39,813 nt of DNA from Gammaproteobacteria bacterium (lineage in GTDB: Bacteria; Pseudomonadota; Gammaproteobacteria; Steroidobacterales; UBA11654). The notes under the pieces were generated by a model, which saw nothing but the letters and a program-made list of their open reading frames with translations, had not been told where the DNA came from and did no database searches. The stretch is taken from assembly GCA_012965065.1 (NCBI GenBank), contig DTSX01000112.1:23883-63695 (forward strand). Direction: 5' to 3'. How positions within the stretch are numbered: the stretch's first letter is position 1; each line of letters starts with the position of its first letter. Positions 36,209-39,813 of the stretch are shown one piece after another. The position numbers and the translations under genes were made by a program.

Positions 36209-36876
36209 CAATCTGCAACTTGATCCCTAAGGTAATTGGGTAAAGCCTCAAATGATTCTACCCCTTTACCTGATTTAAATTCCCTAATAGCTAGTTTTAT
36301 CATAGTTTTTGCATCAGGCAATATTTCTTGGGCTTGTTCGACAACTTCAACAGAGCATTGTTTCTTCAAATTTGTATATTCTTTCCAACCTTTGCCAACA
36401 CCAAAAAAATTTGTTCCAGAGAAATGAAATGCATCAACGTCAATTAGGCAATCTGAAATCGTTGATGCTACTAAACCATCTTCGGATTTCTGATAACACC
36501 CAAAATAAATCTGTTTTCTTCCTGCGTCCATTACCACGGCTATTTTATCTAAGGAATAGGTTTCCGAAGCAACTTGCGCAATGGTTGCAAGACTGGAAAT
36601 GCTGCAAACAGGTGTTTGCTGCGAATAGGAAATTGCTTGTGTTGCAGCCGCTGCAATTCTTAACCCAGTGAAACGGCCAGGTCCTGAGCCATAAGCTATA
36701 AAATCCAAGTCTTTTAATTCCAACCTTGATTCGGTCAATATGTTATTGATATTCCTGTAAATATCTTGCGCATGATCGATGCAATTCTCTTGGTTAAACT
36801 CAAACAACTCTCCGTCATTCATGGCGGCAAGTGTAAACCTGTCGGTTGAGGTATCAATGGCAATACATTTAGTCAT
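36208..36876 (-). CDS. tsaB: tRNA threonylcarbamoyladenosine biosynthesis protein TsaB
   Basis: Scaffold partner of TsaD in making t6A37 on ANN-decoding tRNAs. 222 residues. N-terminal CIAIDTSTDRFTLA, then YGSGPGRFTGLRIA, the conserved SGPGSFTGLR signature, and VVMDAGRKQIYFGCY (DAR-type motif as DAGRKQ). ATG at 36876, first gene of a two-gene minus-strand unit with dsbB. Divergent from pckG. Confidence 0.93.
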   Translation of the reverse strand: MTKCIAIDTSTDRFTLAAMNDGELFEFNQENCIDHAQDIYRNINNILTESRLELKDLDFIAYGSGPGRFTGLRIAAAATQAISYSQQTPVCSISSLATIAQVASETYSLDKIAVVMDAGRKQIYFGCYQKSEDGLVASTISDCLIDVDAFHFSGTNFFGVGKGWKEYTNLKKQCSVEVVEQAQEILPDAKTMIKLAIREFKSGKGVESFEALPNYLRDQVAD

Positions 36877-36975
36877 ATACAGCTGTGTTGAATGGATTCA
36901 AGAAGAAACAATAAATTAATGACCCAATAATAAACATAGATATAATAAACTTCCCCTGCGACTAGAGTAAATTAT
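36877..36975. promoter_or_regulatory. tsaB-pckG divergent spacer
   Basis: 99-bp AT-rich spacer. A TATAAT box lies at 36941-36946 on the plus strand, about 30 nt before the pckG ATG, but no convincing -35 accompanies it. AGAG precedes the ATG by about 8 nt. An inverted repeat TTGAAT-GG-ATTCAA (36888-36901) sits 12 bp upstream of the tsaB start and could be an operator. Confidence 0.35.
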
Positions 36976-38724
36976 ATGAATACAACCAATAAAGAGTTGC
37001 AAAATTGGGTTGATCAAGTAGCAAAACTAACCAATCCAACGGCAGTACATTGGTGTGATGGAAGCAACCAAGAGTATCAAAACTTCATCGCTCAAATGCT
37101 TGAGTCTGGGGATTTACTGAAACTCAATCATGAAACTTTCCCAAACTGTTATCTGCATCGATCGGATCAGACAGATGTCGCTAGAGTTGAACACTTGACA
37201 TTTATATGCACTTCCAAGCAGGAGGATGCGGGACCAAACAACAATTGGATGGACCCAGATGAGGCACACAGCAAACTGGATAACTTATTCAAAGATTGCA
37301 TGTCGGGTAGGACGATGTACGTTATTCCATATTGTTTGGGGCCGATAGATTCAGTTTATTCGCGCTGTGGAGTGGAAATTACGGATAGCCCATATGTGGT
37401 GGCAAACATGTTCCTGATGACCCGAATGGGAACAAAAGCCCTGCAAAGAATAGAGACAGAAAATAAGTTTGTTAAAGGAATGCATTCAATCGGAGACCTG
37501 AATCCAGAGAAACGTTTTATCATGCACTTCCCAGAAGAACTAACCATAAGAAGCATCGGTTCAGGTTATGGTGGCAATGCCCTGTTGGGAAAAAAATGTC
37601 ATGCCTTAAGAATAGCCAGTTGGCAAGCCTTAAAGGAGAAATGGCTCGCCGAGCACATGTTAATAGTTGAAATTGAAAATCCAGAAGGAGATAAGTTTTA
37701 CATTGCTGCTGCTTTCCCATCGGCCTGTGGAAAAACAAACCTTGCTATGCTGATACCCCCAGATACTTATCCAGGGTGGAAAGTTAGAACCATTGGTGAT
37801 GACATTGCCTGGCTGCATATGGACAACAGTGGTCGATTCTGGGCAATTAATCCAGAAGCAGGATATTTTGGGGTGGTCCCAGGCACCAACCAAGATACCA
37901 ATCAAAATGCTTATGAGACCCTCAAAAGAGATGCGATTTATACCAACGTCGGCATAACCGACAACAACGAACCCTGGTGGGAAGGAAAATTGGAAGGCAA
38001 CCCAACCAAAGACTGGAAAGGCGATGATTATTCTTCTGACTCCAATCAAGACTGCGCCCACCCCAATTCCAGATTTACCGTTTCTGCCAAAAATAACCCA
38101 GGATACTCAGAGTTAGCAGACTCGCCTTCGGGTGTACCCATTTGTGCCATTATCTTTGGTGGCAGAAGAAGTGAGTTAGCACCTTTGGTTTATGAAGCCA
38201 AAGATTGGAATCATGGTGTTTTGGTCGGAGCCAGCGTGGGTTCGGAAACAACTGCAGCCGCAGCCGGAGATGTGGGTATAGTCAGAAGAGACCCGATGGC
38301 GATGAAGCCTTTCTGTGGTTATAATTTTGCTGACTATTGGCGCCACTGGCTGAGTTTTTCGGAGCAATCACAAAATTTACCTAAAATTTTCCACGTCAAT
38401 TGGTTTAGAAAAAATGATCAAGGCTTTCTCTGGCCTGGTTTTGGAGAAAATCTTCGGGTCTTGGATTGGATTATTCAACGATGCCAGAACAAAATTGACG
38501 CCAAGGAAACACCAATCGGTTATGTGCCTATTAAAGGAGATATTGATACCTCAGGATTGGATATTGCCGATGAGAATTTGGATGCACTGTTCACCATTGA
38601 TCCGGATCAATGGCTGGCTGAAATGAATGAAATTAAAGAATATTTCAATGAATTTGGGGAACGACTCCCGAAGCAACTACTCAATGAGCATGCAAAAGTC
38701 GTGGATGCCCTGAGCAAGAAGTAG
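36976..38724 (+). CDS. pckG: Phosphoenolpyruvate carboxykinase (GTP)
   Basis: Converts oxaloacetate to PEP with GTP, the entry step of gluconeogenesis from TCA intermediates. 582 residues. It is the GTP family, not the ATP-dependent PckA of E. coli: the P-loop region reads FPSACGKTNLAM (about residues 246-257) including the reactive cysteine, and RSIGSGYGGNALLGKK, GDDIAWL, NPEAGYFGVVPGT, HPNSRFTV and FCGYNFADYWRHWL are all typical. A lone plus-strand gene whose stop is 2 nt from the convergent dusA stop. Fits with SDH and enolase in a respiratory, gluconeogenic metabolism. Confidence 0.97.
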   Translation: MNTTNKELQNWVDQVAKLTNPTAVHWCDGSNQEYQNFIAQMLESGDLLKLNHETFPNCYLHRSDQTDVARVEHLTFICTSKQEDAGPNNNWMDPDEAHSKLDNLFKDCMSGRTMYVIPYCLGPIDSVYSRCGVEITDSPYVVANMFLMTRMGTKALQRIETENKFVKGMHSIGDLNPEKRFIMHFPEELTIRSIGSGYGGNALLGKKCHALRIASWQALKEKWLAEHMLIVEIENPEGDKFYIAAAFPSACGKTNLAMLIPPDTYPGWKVRTIGDDIAWLHMDNSGRFWAINPEAGYFGVVPGTNQDTNQNAYETLKRDAIYTNVGITDNNEPWWEGKLEGNPTKDWKGDDYSSDSNQDCAHPNSRFTVSAKNNPGYSELADSPSGVPICAIIFGGRRSELAPLVYEAKDWNHGVLVGASVGSETTAAAAGDVGIVRRDPMAMKPFCGYNFADYWRHWLSFSEQSQNLPKIFHVNWFRKNDQGFLWPGFGENLRVLDWIIQRCQNKIDAKETPIGYVPIKGDIDTSGLDIADENLDALFTIDPDQWLAEMNEIKEYFNEFGERLPKQLLNEHAKVVDALSKK

Positions 38725-38726
38725 AT

Positions 38727-39728
38727 TCAGCACAAACTTTCTTCATAACGCTCAACATAACAAAGCAATTCATCCAAAAATCCAATGGCACTGTTGGATT
38801 TGTGCTGGTTGAGACCGATGAGATTTCGCCACTCTTTGGCGCCTCTCAACCCTCTGAACAGTTGAGCCATATGCCGGGTCATCAAGTGCAGGTTAATGCC
38901 ATCTCCTATTTGGTTTTTGGTGTAGTCAATCATTTCCTTGATTATATGAAATTGCGTGGAATGATTGATTGACTTGCCTTCTGTCATGAAAAAATGCTGC
39001 TGGATCTCTGCAAGAAACAAGGGGTCCTTGTAAGCTTTTCGCCCAATCATTACTCCGTCTAAATGCAGTAAATGTTGTTCAATTTGCTCAATGGAGCTGA
39101 TTTCCCCATTGATTATGATCCTTAGATTATTAAAGTCATTTTTAAGTCGATAAACTTTGTCATAGTCGACCGGTGGAATGGTTCTGTTTTGTTTTGGATT
39201 CAACCCCTGCAAAAATGCTTTTCTGGCATGAATGATAAAGACTTGGCAACCTGCTTCAGACGTTTCAGCTACAAAATCGTACAAGAAATGATAATCGTCT
39301 TTGTCATCAACGCCAATTCTGGTTTTAATGGACAAAGGCAGATCCACCCTATCCCTAACAGCACCGACACAATTAGCAACAAGCAAAGGGTCTCGCATCA
39401 ATGCAGCACCTGCATTGCAGCTTTGTACACGCAGACTAGGGCATCCTATGTTGAGGTTAATTTCATTGTAATTGTATTTGGAAATTATTTTAGCTGCTTC
39501 AGCCATAATGGACGGATCATTGCCTGCAATCTGGATGCCAACAGCTTTTCGGTGATGGTTTTCTTGATGCAAAAATTTCTCAGAAGCGTAGACGATGGCA
39601 TCTGCATGTATCATGGGAGTGTAGAGTTTGAGATCAGGTGCCAACAAATCCACCAGATACCTGAAATGCCGGTCTGTTTGGCCCATCATTGGAGCCACCG
39701 AGATTTGCTTTGTTGTCTCTAAATTCAT
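38727..39728 (-). CDS. dusA: tRNA-dihydrouridine synthase A
   Basis: FMN enzyme reducing U20/U20a of tRNA to dihydrouridine. The track start at 39770 runs into the tRNA-Glu gene; the ATG at 39728 (MNLETTKQISVAPMMGQTDRHFR) gives 333 residues and the normal N-terminus. The motif NLNIGCPSLRVQS carries the catalytic cysteine (Cys96), KTRIGVDD contributes to FMN and tRNA binding, and HARKAFLQGLNPKQNR is the DusA-specific signature that separates it from DusB and DusC. The stop nearly abuts pckG. It starts 30 nt behind tRNA-Glu on the same strand and may be transcribed with it. Confidence 0.94.
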   Translation of the reverse strand: MNLETTKQISVAPMMGQTDRHFRYLVDLLAPDLKLYTPMIHADAIVYASEKFLHQENHHRKAVGIQIAGNDPSIMAEAAKIISKYNYNEINLNIGCPSLRVQSCNAGAALMRDPLLVANCVGAVRDRVDLPLSIKTRIGVDDKDDYHFLYDFVAETSEAGCQVFIIHARKAFLQGLNPKQNRTIPPVDYDKVYRLKNDFNNLRIIINGEISSIEQIEQHLLHLDGVMIGRKAYKDPLFLAEIQQHFFMTEGKSINHSTQFHIIKEMIDYTKNQIGDGINLHLMTRHMAQLFRGLRGAKEWRNLIGLNQHKSNSAIGFLDELLCYVERYEESLC

Positions 39729-39758
39729 GTCCAATAATATAAAAGTACGCTTATATAA

Positions 39759-39813
39759 TGGCGTCCCCAAGGGGATTCGAACCCCTGTTGCCGCCGTGAA
39801 AGGGCGGTGTCCT
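39759..39813 (-). tRNA. tRNA-Glu (UUC), partial
   Basis: Minus strand reads AGGACACCGCCCTTTCACGG and on to the CCA. The anticodon stem CCGCC/GGCGG closes the loop CTTTCAC with anticodon TTC; the T-arm AGGGGTTCGAATCCCCT and acceptor end GGGGAC-G-CCA follow, with CCA encoded. It corresponds to nucleotides 22-76 of E. coli tRNA-Glu with two differences visible, so about 21 nt of the 5' part lie beyond the right edge. Confidence 0.95.

Noticed and set aside
39189-39722. 177-codon plus-strand ORF opposite dusA
   Set aside because: It is the antisense shadow of dusA, whose protein is clearly recognised; the shadow translation is cysteine- and histidine-rich with no family match.
39729-39770. Upstream start of dusA at 39770
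   Set aside because: It would begin inside the tRNA-Glu gene; the ATG at 39728 gives the usual DusA N-terminus.

Overview
The window is a compact chromosomal stretch from a Gram-negative, probably gammaproteobacterial, AT-rich and streamlined-looking genome. Evidence: a lipid A / outer-membrane / translation cluster in nearly the Pseudomonas order (rpsB-tsf-pyrH-frr-uppS-cdsA-rseP-bamA-skp-lpxD-lpxA-lpxB-rnhB-dnaE-accA-tilS-pyrG-kdsA-eno-ftsB-surE), an sdhE (FAU) gene, DsbB, TsaB, DusA next to a tRNA-Glu, and intergenic gaps that are mostly under 100 bp. No mobile element, CRISPR array or rRNA is visible, and no gene-free stretch reaches 300 bp. I cannot name the genus.

Layout. (1) 1-5399, minus: sdhC-sdhD-sdhA-sdhB-sdhE-lepA, the last cut by the left edge; the succinate dehydrogenase is of the alphaproteobacterial/mitochondrial sequence type. 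(2) 5491-6357, plus: ygfZ, divergent from sdhC across a leader carrying a perfect 22-bp palindrome. (3) 6370-9666, minus: a PD-(D/E)XK exonuclease resembling MGME1 and T4-like cyanophage proteins, then prfB (RF2, with an intact programmed +1 frameshift site that the ORF track missed) and lysS. (4) 9737-10093, plus: a Mth938-domain protein. (5) 10107-34694, minus: the long conserved cluster from rpsB down to surE-yqaA and a 29-codon membrane ORF. (6) 34869-35639, plus: map, divergent from rpsB over overlapping promoters. (7) 35708-36876, minus: tsaB-dsbB. (8) 36976-38724, plus: GTP-type PEP carboxykinase. (9) 38727-39813, minus: dusA and a partial tRNA-Glu(UUC).

The gene content is core biology: ribosome function (S2, EF-Ts, RRF, RF2, LepA), tRNA charging and modification (LysS, TilS, TsaB, DusA), replication (DnaE, RnhB), lipid A and Kdo synthesis (LpxA/B/D, KdsA), outer-membrane assembly (BamA, Skp), phospholipid and fatty acid entry steps (CdsA, AccA), undecaprenyl carrier synthesis (UppS), and central carbon metabolism (SDH, enolase, PEPCK).

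The unusual aspects are what is missing or altered inside this conserved frame: dxr, ispD, ispF, truD, fabZ, pcm/nlpD/rpoS and the nadB-rpoE-rse/muc block are all absent from their usual positions; ribosomal protein S2 carries a long acidic tail; CdsA has a substitution in its signature; a phage-type nuclease sits upstream of prfB; and two small ORFs overlap their neighbours in ways that suggest translational coupling. No clearly new multi-gene system is present; the best leads are the nuclease, the S2 tail, the sdh leader palindrome, the small ORFs and the gene losses.
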